Below are positions 10,782 to 19,398 of a stretch of 45,763 bases of DNA, piece after piece (position 1 is the first letter of the stretch; each line of letters starts with the position of its first letter). The stretch spans positions 1-45,763 of the forward strand of contig JAFXZK010000056.1 in assembly GCA_017541265.1 (NCBI GenBank). Reading direction: 5' to 3'. Below the pieces are notes generated by a model. It did not search any database, was not told the origin of the DNA, and saw nothing but the letters and a program-made list of their open reading frames with translations. Both the position numbers and the translations under genes were made by a program. Source of the stretch: Bacteroidaceae bacterium (GTDB lineage Bacteria; Bacteroidota; Bacteroidia; Bacteroidales; Bacteroidaceae).

Positions 10782-10851
10782 TTACAATTTAACAATTTAC
10801 AATTTATTTACAATTTAACTATTGATTTATTATGTTCCCTCTGTTTGTTCT

Positions 10852-10960
10852 GGCGGATTTGCAATCCGCCAGTATTGAGTATAAGCATTTATAATGCGCT
10901 AACATGTGTTGCGGGATTATAAATCCCTATATTCGGAACGGTCGGATTGCAAATCCGACC
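10852..10960. repeat. Palindromic array, ~30-bp period (long-period array 3)
   Basis: Four units: GGCGGATTTGCAATCCGCC at 10852-10870, ATAAGCATTTATAATGCGCT at 10881-10900, GCGGGATTATAAATCCC at 10911-10927, and TCGGATTGCAAATCCGA near 10942-10958. Order and spacing match 442-552 closely, and the linker ACATGTGTTGCGGGATTA is shared almost exactly. It lies between the C1 peptidase and aminopeptidase P genes, both on the minus strand. Confidence 0.75.
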
Positions 10961-10980
10961 GAACATGCGGGGAGGAGGGG

Positions 10981-12345
10981 TTAGTAGGGAATCTTCTTTT
11001 CTCCCAGGACGCGGCAGCCGTCCTTTGTGATGAGGATGTCGTCCTCGATGCGGATGCCGCCGAAGTCTTTATAAGTCTCGAGGAGGTCGAAGTTGAGAAA
11101 CTCGGCACAGTGTCCCGTCGAACGCCAATCGTCGATGAGGGCAGGGATGAAGTAGATGCCCGGCTCGTCGGTCATCACGAAGCCTTCCTGCAAGCGGCGA
11201 CCGCAGCGCAGGCAGTTTGTGCCGAACTGTTCGAGATTGGGACGCACCTCATCGTCAAAGCCGACGTAGGTCTGACCCAAGCCTTCCATGTCGTGAACGT
11301 CCAAGCCCATCATGTGACCAAGGCCGTGAGGCATGAACATGGCATGTGCGCCGGCACGCACAGCTTCCTCCGTGTCGCCCTTCATCAAGCCAAGCTCTTT
11401 GAGGCGTTCCGTCATCAATCGGCAGACGCCAAAGTGTACGTCCCACCATTTCACGCCGGGCGCAGCAATCGTCAGAGCATAGTCGTGGCACTCCTTGACA
11501 ATGTCGTATAACTCCTTCTGGCGCTGGGTGAAAGTGCCGCTGACGGGCATTGTACGGGTATTGTCGCTGCAATAGTTCTCGTTTGTCTCTGCGCCAGCAT
11601 CGCAAAGGAACAAGCGTCCTGCCTCGAGAGGCCGTGGGCTGGGGTAGCCGTGCATAATCTCGCCGTGCTGAGTGACGATAGACGGGAAGCTGACCATACA
11701 GCCGCGACTGCTTGCTATACCGCTGATGCAGCCTGCTATCTCCTGTTCCGTCACGCCTTCGCGGCACATTTTCATCGCCGTTGTGTGCATCTCGTAACCA
11801 ATGGCACAGGCACGCTCAATCTCTGCAATCTCGCCTGCACTCTTCACTGCCCGCTGGTCAACGACGGCCTTGATGAGTTCCACGCTGGCTGCCTCCCTCT
11901 GCTTGGAGGGATGGATGCCCAGCATGTCCATGAGCTGAATCATCGTGTCATGGCGGTAGGGCGGCAGGAAGTGTATGCGCTGGCCTGCAGCTTTGGCCTT
12001 CTTGATGAAGTCTGCCAGAGCCTTCATCGGCATGGAATGTGCCACGCCACTCTCTGTTGCCAAGTCCGCAACACTGTCAACACTGCCGAACCAAACGATG
12101 TCCTCGATGTCGATGTCGTCGCCAACGAGGTACTCCCTGTCATTGTCAATGTCGATGATGCCAGCCAAGCCTTCGCGGTGCTGCCCATAGAAGTAAAGGA
12201 ACGAGCTGTCCTGACGGAAGCGATATACGTTGCTGGGATAGTTGGCAGGCGAGTCGTTGTTGCCCATGAGCAAGATGATGCCCGAACCGATTCTCTCTTT
12301 GAGCAGCCTTCGCCGCTCGATGTAGGTTGATTTGTCGAATAACAC
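10981..12345 (-). CDS. pepP: Aminopeptidase P family (Xaa-Pro aminopeptidase, M24B)
   Basis: A 454-residue metallopeptidase that removes an N-terminal residue preceding proline. An N-terminal creatinase-like domain (about 1-170) precedes the pita-bread catalytic domain. The five metal ligands are visible in LCDAGAE, CSDNTRT, MPHGLGHMMG, TDEPGIY and IRIEDDIL. There is no signal peptide, so it is cytosolic. The start appears to be GTG at 12345, because the expected family N terminus (LFDKSTYIERR, GNNDSPANYP) begins there and no ATG is nearby. It sits downstream of the mannanase gene, separated by an AT-rich tandem-repeat spacer. The gene symbol reflects family, not tested orthology. Confidence 0.88.
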   Translation of the reverse strand: MLFDKSTYIERRRLLKERIGSGIILLMGNNDSPANYPSNVYRFRQDSSFLYFYGQHREGLAGIIDIDNDREYLVGDDIDIEDIVWFGSVDSVADLATESGVAHSMPMKALADFIKKAKAAGQRIHFLPPYRHDTMIQLMDMLGIHPSKQREAASVELIKAVVDQRAVKSAGEIAEIERACAIGYEMHTTAMKMCREGVTEQEIAGCISGIASSRGCMVSFPSIVTQHGEIMHGYPSPRPLEAGRLFLCDAGAETNENYCSDNTRTMPVSGTFTQRQKELYDIVKECHDYALTIAAPGVKWWDVHFGVCRLMTERLKELGLMKGDTEEAVRAGAHAMFMPHGLGHMMGLDVHDMEGLGQTYVGFDDEVRPNLEQFGTNCLRCGRRLQEGFVMTDEPGIYFIPALIDDWRSTGHCAEFLNFDLLETYKDFGGIRIEDDILITKDGCRVLGEKKIPY

Positions 12346-12346
12346 C

Positions 12347-12410
12347 TTATTATAATTTACAATTTGACAATCCTTTATAATTTACAATTTGACAATTTAC
12401 CATTTACAAT
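12347..12410. repeat. AATTTACAATTTGAC tandem repeat spacer
   Basis: A 7- to 8-bp tandem repeat made of AATTTAC and AATTTGAC units fills nearly the whole gap between the mannanase and aminopeptidase P genes and reaches the end of the former. A similar tract lies at about 10782-10820. Confidence 0.7.
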
Positions 12411-13736
12411 TTATTTGTCGCCCAAAAGGTCACTTGCCATCATTTTGATGATGTTCAGCGTTGTTGTGTCTGTGGCGAAGACAGCATTGAGGCCTTGTTC
12501 CTCCTGTGCCGGATCGCCCACATAGTCGTCCCAGCGCTGCCAGCGGACGTGCTTTGGCTGGGCATAGCCGCCCCAAGCCCAGAAGCAGCAGCCCTGCAAC
12601 TTGCCTTCGTCCATCAGGCTGAAGACGTACTCATAATAGATATCACGACCTTGCGTGGACGACTCCAAATCGATACGGTAGCCGTCGCGAGGATAGCCGA
12701 ACTCCTCCAAGACCATCGGCTTGTTCAAGTCCTTCACGACATCCCAGCAGACATCCATATAGGCACGAGTCTTGCGGGCAGCATACGCCACACTGTCCAC
12801 CACAGAGCTTTCGCCGTTCTGCGCCAAACCAACCTCAAGCGGGCCGCTTGCCGGGCCGAGCCAGTGCCAGTTGTAGGGCCAGATGTGGATGCAGACGTAG
12901 TCTATCTCGGGGAAGGCATGAACCTGATGGAACAGTTCAGGGTCTTCCTCGCAGCCCACAATACCTTCGCTGCCGGTCGTGACCAAATGGTTGCTGTCGA
13001 GGCTCTTGATGAGCTTTGCCTGTGCCTCAACCCACCCAGCGAAGCAGGCCTTCGTCACGGAGTCGCGGGCAAAGGCGCGAGGCTCGTTGGCAAGCTCCCA
13101 TGCCATGATGGCTGGCGACTCGGCGTAAGGCTTGCCCGTGACGGTGTTGATGCGCGACACGATGACGCGCACATGCTGCTCCGCCATCTTCTTTGCCTTG
13201 TCATTCTTCACGAACTGGCAGTGGTAGGCTTGGGCAACGTCCCAGTCCGACCAGTCGGGCACAGGGCCGCAGCCTGCCCACTCGAGATAAGCACCATAGC
13301 CCCCACTCCACTCCCAGGAGTTATTGAGGAAGAGGACAGCCGTCATTTCGCGTTTTTCGAGTTCGGCAATGAGGTAGTCCAAGCCCTGCAGAATCGTGTC
13401 GTTATACATGCCTGGTTCCGGTTGTAGGACTGGCACGACGTGTGATGCCACGGTGTCCGGCCCTTCGCCGCCGACGAGGACACGCACATTCGTGATGCCC
13501 ACTTCCTGCATCAAGTCGAGTTCCTTTGCGAGGCGTTCGCGGTTGCCGCCCTGACCCTCTGAGGCCAGCACAGCCCCGTACCAGAAGTTCGCGCCAATGA
13601 ACTTGTACTCCGCCTCGCCTCGATAGAATTTCCCATCGTGGGTTGTTACGAAATTACTGCTGGATTGTTTGTCATTTACACAGGCGTAAATTGTCAACAA
13701 AGCGAGTGTCGTCAGGAAATAAGCCAGGCGTCTCAT
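12411..13736 (-). CDS. GH5 family endo-beta-mannanase lipoprotein
   Basis: A 441-residue glycoside hydrolase with a lipoprotein signal (Cys19 in the IYAC box), so it is likely membrane-anchored. It resembles GH5 subfamily 7 beta-1,4-mannanases: FIGANFWYG near the N terminus, MAWELANEPR with acid/base Glu218, CIHIWPYNWHW, and MVLEEFGYPR with nucleophile Glu345. These enzymes cut beta-mannan or glucomannan backbones internally. The AraC regulator gene ends 30 bp upstream on the same strand, so the two are probably co-transcribed and the regulator may respond to mannan products. Family is confident; the subfamily and substrate are inferred. Confidence 0.85.
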   Translation of the reverse strand: MRRLAYFLTTLALLTIYACVNDKQSSSNFVTTHDGKFYRGEAEYKFIGANFWYGAVLASEGQGGNRERLAKELDLMQEVGITNVRVLVGGEGPDTVASHVVPVLQPEPGMYNDTILQGLDYLIAELEKREMTAVLFLNNSWEWSGGYGAYLEWAGCGPVPDWSDWDVAQAYHCQFVKNDKAKKMAEQHVRVIVSRINTVTGKPYAESPAIMAWELANEPRAFARDSVTKACFAGWVEAQAKLIKSLDSNHLVTTGSEGIVGCEEDPELFHQVHAFPEIDYVCIHIWPYNWHWLGPASGPLEVGLAQNGESSVVDSVAYAARKTRAYMDVCWDVVKDLNKPMVLEEFGYPRDGYRIDLESSTQGRDIYYEYVFSLMDEGKLQGCCFWAWGGYAQPKHVRWQRWDDYVGDPAQEEQGLNAVFATDTTTLNIIKMMASDLLGDK

Positions 13737-13737
13737 A

Positions 13738-13770
13738 ACTATGGACTATGAACTATGGACTATGAACTAA
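13738..13770. repeat. ACTATGA heptamer tract
   Basis: Four to five tandem copies of ACTATGG/ACTATGA occupy the gap between the mannanase and AraC genes and run into the AraC stop region. The same heptamer appears at 15982-16075 and 17341-17378. Confidence 0.7.
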
Positions 13771-14645
13771 ATAATGATCTTGCTCTTGTGGTAGTTGTCG
13801 CGGAAGGCTGTAGGCGAACAGCCTTTCTTCTTCTTGAAGATGCGGTTGAAGTTGCTGATGTTGTTGAAGCCGCAGCTGTAGCATATCTCCGCCACGCTGG
13901 TGTGGGTATCGACAAGCAGACGGGCAGCATAGCCGAGGCGGATGTCGATGATATAGTCGCTGACGGTCTTGCCCGTGCGGGTGCGGAAGAAGCGGCTGAA
14001 GGCAGCAGGCGTCATGCCGGCAATGTCGGCAAGCGTCTTCAGGCGAATCTCCTTCTTGAAGTTCTGGTCGATGTGCTCCTCTACGGCACGCACGCGGCGA
14101 CTCTCAGGCTGGTTCTTCACATTGGCAAACGACTTGCTGGCCAGCAGATGGTAATTCTCCTGCAAAGAGAGTTCGTAGAGTATTTCGAGCAGAGAAAGCA
14201 TACGATAGAAGCCAGGCTGTGCCGAAGTGATGCCGGTTATCTTTCCGTAAAGTTCCATGATGGCAGGCAACTCGAAGGCAACACCGCGCTTGGCATTCTC
14301 AAAGAGGGTACGAAGGCTGGAGAACTGGTTCTTCTGCAGGAACTGATCACCAAGCAGGTCGGGTGGGAACTGAATCGTAATCTCGTGGATGGAATGACTT
14401 GTGCAGTCGTACTGGTCCCAAGTGTGCTCCAATCCGCTGCCCACAAGCACAAGGTCGTACTTGCCCAGCACCTCGATGCTGTCGCCCACGATGCGGCGCG
14501 CGCCGTCGCAGTGTTCCACGAAGTTCAACTCCATCTCCTCGTGCTTGTGCAACGGGTAGGTGAAGGCATCCTTGTCACGATCCACCATCAGGAAACAGTC
14601 TTTTTCGCCCAACGGTGTAACTTCTGTAATTACTTTGTCTGTCAT
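13767..14645 (-). CDS. AraC family transcriptional regulator
   Basis: A 292-residue DNA-binding regulator. The N-terminal part is a cupin-like sensor domain (YPLHKHEEMELNFVEHCDGARR), followed by the double helix-turn-helix AraC domain at about 185-290 with IRLKTLADIAGMTPAAFSRF and the signature SVAEICYSCGFNNISNFNRIF. Such proteins activate sugar-use genes when a small ligand binds the cupin. It is adjacent to and on the same strand as the GH5 mannanase, its most likely target. Ligand and operator are unknown. The upstream 100 bases (14646-14751) are A/T-rich with no clear feature. Confidence 0.9.
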   Translation of the reverse strand: MTDKVITEVTPLGEKDCFLMVDRDKDAFTYPLHKHEEMELNFVEHCDGARRIVGDSIEVLGKYDLVLVGSGLEHTWDQYDCTSHSIHEITIQFPPDLLGDQFLQKNQFSSLRTLFENAKRGVAFELPAIMELYGKITGITSAQPGFYRMLSLLEILYELSLQENYHLLASKSFANVKNQPESRRVRAVEEHIDQNFKKEIRLKTLADIAGMTPAAFSRFFRTRTGKTVSDYIIDIRLGYAARLLVDTHTSVAEICYSCGFNNISNFNRIFKKKKGCSPTAFRDNYHKSKIII

Positions 14646-14751
14646 GGTATTTAATTGATGTATTTATAAGGTGTTTTCATGTGTTTTCGTCAAATTCGGG
14701 CGTAAAATTACACTTTTTTTTTCAAAAAAGCAAGCAAACAGCAAGAAAATA

Positions 14752-15981
14752 TCAGAAGAGTTGCATCACGCCACTTGCAGGCCTCCCTGCGAGGAGTTCC
14801 TGTCGCATGTAGTCCATGTAGGGAGCGACGTGATGGAAGAAGATTTGATAGCCTGCGCAAAGGTAATTGAGGCCTGGCTCACCGTCGGCTGTGCGGAGGA
14901 AACGCAGGCGAGGACATTCTCCGTGACAGGCTTTGAGCCATTGACACTGGCGGCACTGGCGGGGAAGCGCCTCCTTCTTCATGCGGCTGAAGCGGTTCTG
15001 CTTGGTGCCGTAAAGCATCTGCGGCAGGCCGTGCGTGCGGATGTTGCCCAACTTGTACTCTGGGAAAACGAAGTGGTCGCACGAATACACGTCGCCGTTA
15101 TGCTCCATGACCGCCGCGTGACCGCACTCCTCGGCATAGACGCAGACACCCGGCTCCACGCCCATCCAGCCTGCAAGTGTGGCATCGAAGAGCTGCACAA
15201 AGACCTCGCCCACATCCCTCCGCACCCATTCATCGAAGATAGCACACATGAAGCGCCCCCATTCCTCTGGGCGGATGCTGAAAGGCGCAATCGGGCAATC
15301 CTCGTCGAAGAGCTGCGCAAGGTGCCGCCCGTCGCTGTGCTCCTTGATGCGCTCCACGACGGGACTTATCTGAAGGTACTTGCAGTGCAGCTCGTCGCGG
15401 AAGAACCTATAGAAAGCCAATGGGTCTTGGGCATTGAAATGGTTGGCAGTTGCCATCGCGTTCCACTCGACACCATATTCATTAAGGAGCTTGATGCCGT
15501 CCATCACTTTCTGCCAAGTGCCGTTCCCTTGAGCATCGAGGCGGTAGGCATCATGCTGCTCCTTTGTGCCGTCGATACTGATGCCCACGAGCCAGCCTTC
15601 GTCGTGAAGGAACCGGCACCATTCGGGCGTAAGCAGGGTGCCGTTGGTCTGTATGCTGTTGCTGATGCGTTTGCCCCTGCCGTAGTACTGCTGCAACTTT
15701 ACAGCCTTTTGATAGAAGCTTAAGGGTTTAAGCATCGGTTCGCCGCCGTGCCAAGTGAAGAGCACGTCAGGCGTTTGCTGCACCGAGATGTAGTCGCGAA
15801 TGTATTGCTCCAAGAGCGAAGAGTTCATGCCAGCCCCCTCCCCGCTCCCCCTTTGGGGGAGTGCTTTTGAAAGGTGTTGCTTCTCCAAATAATAACAGTA
15901 TTGGCAGCGCAAGTTGCACAGCGGCCCGGCAGGCTTTGCCATTACATAAAGCGGACGAGCGAAAGGGTAGATGCAGTTCAT
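14752..15981 (-). CDS. Anaerobic sulfatase-maturase-type radical SAM/SPASM enzyme
   Basis: A 409-residue radical SAM enzyme. The SAM cluster motif CNLRCQYC supplies Cys22, Cys26 and Cys29, and the C-terminal SPASM domain carries cysteines in CVYAEECGH, YSCDHFVFPEYKLGNI and CRQCQWLKACHGECPR. This pattern matches anSME enzymes, which convert an active-site Ser or Cys of sulfatases to formylglycine under anaerobic conditions. No sulfatase gene is in the window, so the partner must lie elsewhere. Residues 39-51 ([11 protein letters not shown]) are encoded by the C/G-rich palindromic element at 15832-15867, inserted just after the cluster motif where relatives have other residues. Whether this affects activity is unknown. 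Confidence 0.85.
   Translation of the reverse strand: MNCIYPFARPLYVMAKPAGPLCNLRCQYCYYLEKQHLSKALPQRGSGEGAGMNSSLLEQYIRDYISVQQTPDVLFTWHGGEPMLKPLSFYQKAVKLQQYYGRGKRISNSIQTNGTLLTPEWCRFLHDEGWLVGISIDGTKEQHDAYRLDAQGNGTWQKVMDGIKLLNEYGVEWNAMATANHFNAQDPLAFYRFFRDELHCKYLQISPVVERIKEHSDGRHLAQLFDEDCPIAPFSIRPEEWGRFMCAIFDEWVRRDVGEVFVQLFDATLAGWMGVEPGVCVYAEECGHAAVMEHNGDVYSCDHFVFPEYKLGNIRTHGLPQMLYGTKQNRFSRMKKEALPRQCRQCQWLKACHGECPRLRFLRTADGEPGLNYLCAGYQIFFHHVAPYMDYMRQELLAGRPASGVMQLF
15832..15867. repeat. C/G-rich six-frame-open element, copy A (in anSME-like gene)
   Basis: Inner palindrome CTCCCCCTTTGGGGGAG preceded by a C-rich arm (CCCCTCCCCG). It is translated on the minus strand as [11 protein letters not shown] at residues about 40-50 of the radical SAM enzyme. 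Confidence 0.85.
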
Positions 15982-16075
15982 AGTTCATAATTCATAGTTC
16001 ATAGTTATTTGTTCGCTTAGTTCTCTGAGGTCGCAGCCTAACTATGAACTATGAATTATGAACTATGAACTTGTT
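15982..16075. repeat. ACTATGA/ATTATGA heptamer tracts
   Basis: Two facing heptamer tracts lie between the radical SAM gene and the LolC/E-type gene: TTCATAG-type units at 15982-16010 and ACTATGA-type units at 16041-16070. The second tract runs into the last codons and stop of the permease gene (ending in ...IVHNS). Confidence 0.7.
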
Positions 16076-17287
16076 CGTCAAATAACGAACTGGATACCAG
16101 ATGGCAAGCCAGCCGACGGCAAGGACGGTGACAAGGATGAGCAGGATGTCCGTCAGATAGACACTGACAGGATAATTCTCGACGATGAAACTGCCGTCGT
16201 TGTCGCCCATGCTGACCAAGCCGTACTCCTGCTGAACCCAACAGAGGACAGCACCAAGCACCAAGCCAAGCAAGGCTCCCGCCAAGCAAATGATGTGCCC
16301 CTCCAGTCGAAAAATGGTGCATATCTGGGCATCGGTAGCGCCGAGGCTGCGGAGTGTCTGGATGTCCTGCCTTTTATCTATCATCAGCATCGAAAGCGAA
16401 CCGATGATGTTGAAGCAAGCTACCAACAGGATGAAGGAGAGGAAGAGGTAGGAGATGAGCTTCTCGATGCGCATCACACGGAAGACATCGTCCTGCTGCT
16501 CGTAGCGGTCCTCGACCTTGAAGCGTTCACCAAGCTGTGCCTTTAATTGCTCCTTGACCTTGTCCGCCTTGACACCATCCTTGAGCTTCAGCTCGACAGC
16601 CGACACCCTACCCTCGCGGTCGAAGAGCCGTTGGGCGAACTGAAGGCTGGTGACAATGTAGTTTGCATCGTATTGCGCCTGCCTTACCATAAAGACAACA
16701 CCTGGGCTGTGCAGCTCGTCGTGATTGAAGGAGGACAGCGGATTGCCGATGTTGACGCGCTCTCCAGGCTTCGGGGCATAAACCTGCAAAGGGTCCTCGA
16801 AACTCGCGGAAAGGCCGAGTTGCTGAGCCAGCTGAATGCCAAGCACGCCATACTCCAGCACATCGGCATGGAGGCAGAAGGAGCCGTCGCCATAAAGGAT
16901 GTCCTCGATATGTACCTGCTGCGTGATGTTGTCGGCAACGCCCTTGATGGTTACGACTTGCTGGCGATTGCCTTGAACCACAAGCGCCTGACCTTCGAGG
17001 ACAGGCGTATAGACTTCCACCGCATCGCTCTGCTTGAGCCACAGCAGGTCTTTGTCCTTCGCGCTGACGGTCTGACCGTCCTTTGGTGTGACACGAAGCT
17101 CGGCATCGAATGCGGTGAAGAGGTCGGCAACAAGGTCTTGGAAGCCGTTGAAGACGCTCAGCGTGACCACCATCGCCATCGTAGCGACAGCCACACCAAG
17201 CACCGAAATGCCACTGATGATGTTGATGGCATGGTGGCTCTTCTTGGCGAAGAGATACCGGCGGGCTATAAAGAGTTCATAGTGCAT
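16049..17287 (-). CDS. LolC/LolE-type lipoprotein-releasing ABC permease
   Basis: A 412-residue FtsX-fold permease. One membrane segment near the N terminus (about 20-45, NIISGISVLGVAVATMAMVV) is followed by a periplasmic domain of about 220 residues, then three membrane segments in the C-terminal third. The opening FIARRYLFAKKSHHAINIIS is typical of Bacteroidales LolC/E-like proteins. These permeases, with a LolD ATPase, extract lipoproteins from the inner membrane for outer-membrane transfer; no LolD gene is nearby. Both gene ends overlap ACTATGA-type heptamer repeats, so the first residues (MHYEL) and last residues derive partly from repeat sequence. rbfA lies upstream on the same strand. 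Confidence 0.85.
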   Translation of the reverse strand: MHYELFIARRYLFAKKSHHAINIISGISVLGVAVATMAMVVTLSVFNGFQDLVADLFTAFDAELRVTPKDGQTVSAKDKDLLWLKQSDAVEVYTPVLEGQALVVQGNRQQVVTIKGVADNITQQVHIEDILYGDGSFCLHADVLEYGVLGIQLAQQLGLSASFEDPLQVYAPKPGERVNIGNPLSSFNHDELHSPGVVFMVRQAQYDANYIVTSLQFAQRLFDREGRVSAVELKLKDGVKADKVKEQLKAQLGERFKVEDRYEQQDDVFRVMRIEKLISYLFLSFILLVACFNIIGSLSMLMIDKRQDIQTLRSLGATDAQICTIFRLEGHIICLAGALLGLVLGAVLCWVQQEYGLVSMGDNDGSFIVENYPVSVYLTDILLILVTVLAVGWLAIWYPVRYLTNKFIVHNS

Positions 17288-17340
17288 AGTTCACAATTCT
17301 TAATTATTTTCTCAATTGCTCCTACACTTAACTTCGCTTC

Positions 17341-17378
17341 CCAATTATGAATTATGGACTATGAACTATGAACTATGT
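17341..17378. repeat. ACTATGA/ATTATGA heptamer tract
   Basis: About five tandem heptamers between rbfA and the permease gene, running into the end of rbfA (C terminus HIDELLHSS). Confidence 0.65.
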
Positions 17379-17704
17379 AAAAGTTCGTCGATGTGTTCCA
17401 CATAATCGAGACTGTCGTCGATGAAGAACTTCAGTTCTGGGATGATGCGGAGCTGCTTGCCGACGCGGGTGCCAAGCTCGTAGCGCACCTGTCGCTGGTT
17501 CGTGTTGATGTTCTGCACGATTTCCTTTGCCCTTTCGCTCGGGAAGACGCTGAGATAGACGCGGCACACACTCAAGTCGGGACTGATGCGGCACACGCTG
17601 ACGCTCACCAGCACGCCTCGCATCGCACTTGTCTGCTTCTGGAAAATATCGCTCAGCTCCTTCTGAATGAGCCGGGCTATCTTGTTCTGTCGGGTTGTTT
17701 CCAT
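17366..17704 (-). CDS. rbfA: Ribosome-binding factor A
   Basis: A 112-residue KH-type protein that binds the 30S subunit and helps mature the 5' end of 16S rRNA. The family pattern is clear: an N-terminal helix with RLIQKELSDIF, the central SVSVCRISPDLSVCRVYLSVF and the conserved RYELGTRVGKQLRIIPELKFFIDDSLDY. Length is normal. It lies between the C1 peptidase gene upstream and the LolC/E-type permease gene downstream, all on the minus strand. An inverted-repeat element fills the gap upstream. Confidence 0.93.
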   Translation of the reverse strand: METTRQNKIARLIQKELSDIFQKQTSAMRGVLVSVSVCRISPDLSVCRVYLSVFPSERAKEIVQNINTNQRQVRYELGTRVGKQLRIIPELKFFIDDSLDYVEHIDELLHSS

Positions 17705-17710
17705 AAAGTA

Positions 17711-17831
17711 TAAATTAAGAATTAAGAATGAAGAATGAAGAATTTGCTACCGCCATACAGTGAAGAGTGAAGAATTACCTGCTGACATTACTGCGGCAGC
17801 AAATTCTTCATTCTTCACTCTTCATTCTTCA
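17711..17831. repeat. MITE-like inverted-repeat element, copy 1
   Basis: Two long inverted arms, about 17721-17753 and 17792-17826, each built of AATGAAG/AATTAAG heptamers ending in AAGAATTTGCTACCGC or its complement, flank a core of about 40 bp. The element fills the whole gap between pepC and rbfA, and its right arm supplies the last codons and TGA stop of the upstream peptidase. In the mRNA it would fold into a long hairpin. A second copy is at 27758-27863. Confidence 0.7.
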
Positions 17832-19222
17832 TTTTGAAACATCGGGTCCCATGCTGGCAGGCGGACTGGTTTCTGCTTCAGCATGTCGAGCACAGAGGCG
17901 GGGCAGAACTTGCGGTTCACGACCACGCGGAACATGTACTCGCGGAACCATTCGTCGGTCATGATGATGTAGCCGTTGGCGCCGCTGTCCGAGCCCCAGC
18001 TGTTCTCCACCTTCCACTTCTTGGCTTTGCCCTCGCCGTCGAGGTCAACGGCCATCAGGGTCATGGCGTGGGTGCTGCCGCTGTCGAAGGTCTCGATGCG
18101 CTGCTTCTTGTTCATGCCGAAGGTCGTTCCCAAGAGGCTTCCGTAGTCGAAGTTCTGGAGGTCGGCAAAGCCTGTCGAGCGGTCGAGGAACTTGCCCACG
18201 TCGCAGCTGAAGTACATCTGGCAGCTGTCCTTGAGCGAAGCGATGGCGATGCACTCCAGTTCCTCGATGGGCAGGTTGACGTAGAGCCAGTTGTGTCCGT
18301 CATAGACGTGGCGGTCGTAGTCAATCTCATATACCTTATTATAAGGACGGCTGGGGTCGTTCATCAGCATCACATAGTCCTTGTTGAGGTCTTCGCCCTC
18401 GCTGATGCAGTAGGTCTTGAAGAAGTCTTGGGGAGTATAGGTCTTGTCTTTCCATGTGAACTCTTTTGGAGGCACACCGTAGGCCATCACGAGCATCCGA
18501 TAGACGGTGCCGAGCTGCTCCACTTTGAGGGCCTGGAGCTGCTTCTCGCTCATGCCTGCCTCGCTCTTTTCGCGGAGGGTGATGCCGAACTCGCGGAGCT
18601 TGCGCTTCAGGTGCCCGCAGAACTCGCTGGTGCTGTTGCTGACGTACGTCTCGGGCATCACGTCGGCAGGCACCACGCCGTACTTTGTGGCGAGGTCGGC
18701 CACACCAGTGTAGGTGCCGCCGTCGGAGAGCGGATGCTGGAAGAGCCAGCGCACCATCTCGCAGTCGATGGGTTGCTTGCGGGTGTCGATGATGCCTTGC
18801 AGGAAGAGGTTGCTCTTCTCCAGCTGGTCGTAGAAGAAAAGGTAGCACTGGCTGAGCACGAGGTTCTTTGTGTCGAGCTTCTTCATGGCGCGGCCTCGCA
18901 GCACGTTTAGTCCCGTGAAGAGCCAGCAGCGGCCACTGCTCTTCTGGTCGGTGATGCCCGTGTTCTTAATCTCGATGCCGAAGTTTTTGTCCTTCGCACC
19001 GGCATTCTCCTGATTGATAGCCATCTTTGCGATGCCGACGTTGCTGATGGCGTTGCGCAGCGCCTTCTCGGCAGGCGTGCCGGTGTAGCTGCCCTCGAGC
19101 GTTTTCAGCACCTCGGGCGTGATGTTTGTCTGGGCGCAGGCAGTTGAAAATTGAACATTGAAAATTGAAAAATGAACTCCTGCCAAAGCAAGGAGCAGGG
19201 TACATAGAATCGTTCTTTTCAT
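17822..19222 (-). CDS. pepC: Bleomycin hydrolase/aminopeptidase C family peptidase (C1B)
   Basis: A 466-residue papain-fold aminopeptidase. The catalytic residues are Cys99 in SSGRCWLF, His in GSTHAMTLMAV and Asn in KVENSWG. Length and layout match PepC/bleomycin hydrolase, but a signal peptide-like segment (about 1-30) suggests export. That segment contains FSIFNVQFS, encoded by tandem AATTGAA heptamers (about 19141-19172), an apparent repeat insertion into the leader. The C-terminal NEE and the stop come from the adjacent inverted-repeat element. A perfect -7 box lies at 19256-19263. Confidence 0.87.
   Translation of the reverse strand: MKRTILCTLLLALAGVHFSIFNVQFSTACAQTNITPEVLKTLEGSYTGTPAEKALRNAISNVGIAKMAINQENAGAKDKNFGIEIKNTGITDQKSSGRCWLFTGLNVLRGRAMKKLDTKNLVLSQCYLFFYDQLEKSNLFLQGIIDTRKQPIDCEMVRWLFQHPLSDGGTYTGVADLATKYGVVPADVMPETYVSNSTSEFCGHLKRKLREFGITLREKSEAGMSEKQLQALKVEQLGTVYRMLVMAYGVPPKEFTWKDKTYTPQDFFKTYCISEGEDLNKDYVMLMNDPSRPYNKVYEIDYDRHVYDGHNWLYVNLPIEELECIAIASLKDSCQMYFSCDVGKFLDRSTGFADLQNFDYGSLLGTTFGMNKKQRIETFDSGSTHAMTLMAVDLDGEGKAKKWKVENSWGSDSGANGYIIMTDEWFREYMFRVVVNRKFCPASVLDMLKQKPVRLPAWDPMFQNEE
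19141..19172. repeat. AATTGAA heptamers inside the pepC signal sequence
   Basis: Four tandem ATTGAAA/ATTGAAC units are translated in frame as FSIFNVQFS within the signal peptide region. The same heptamer, in the other orientation, encodes a similar stretch at 22162-22191. Confidence 0.65.
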
Positions 19223-19255
19223 ATCCTTTAATAGTTATATCGTCGTTCCAAAGTG

Positions 19256-19263
19256 CAAAGATA
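19256..19263 (-). promoter_or_regulatory. -7 box of pepC
   Basis: TATCTTTG on the minus strand, about 34 bases before the pepC ATG at 19222. No clear -33 element. Confidence 0.55.
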
Positions 19264-19333
19264 CAAAGAAATTAAGAATTAAGAGTTAAGAATTGAAAAT
19301 TATTTCGCAATTCCCACATTTGAATTTAATAAT

Positions 19334-19365
19334 TTTGAATTTTCAATTAAACTATTGTATCTTTG
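19334..19365 (+). promoter_or_regulatory. Promoter of the toxin-antitoxin pair
   Basis: TTTG at 19334-19337, 20 bases, then TATCTTTG at 19358-19365: a near-perfect Bacteroidota promoter. The ATG of the antitoxin follows 33 bases later. Confidence 0.7.
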
Positions 19366-19398
19366 CAAGCAGAAACAAGTAAAATGAGATATTGAGAT

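Larger units (their letters stand above)
19223..19398. other. Divergent promoter region pepC / toxin-antitoxin
   Basis: This AT-rich gap carries a heptamer tract (AATTAAG units, about 19266-19310) between two outward-facing promoters, described separately. No gene was seen. Confidence 0.6.

Noticed and set aside
14752-15981. Sulfatase operon around the maturase-type enzyme
   Set aside because: No sulfatase gene or sulfatase active-site motif was found within the window.
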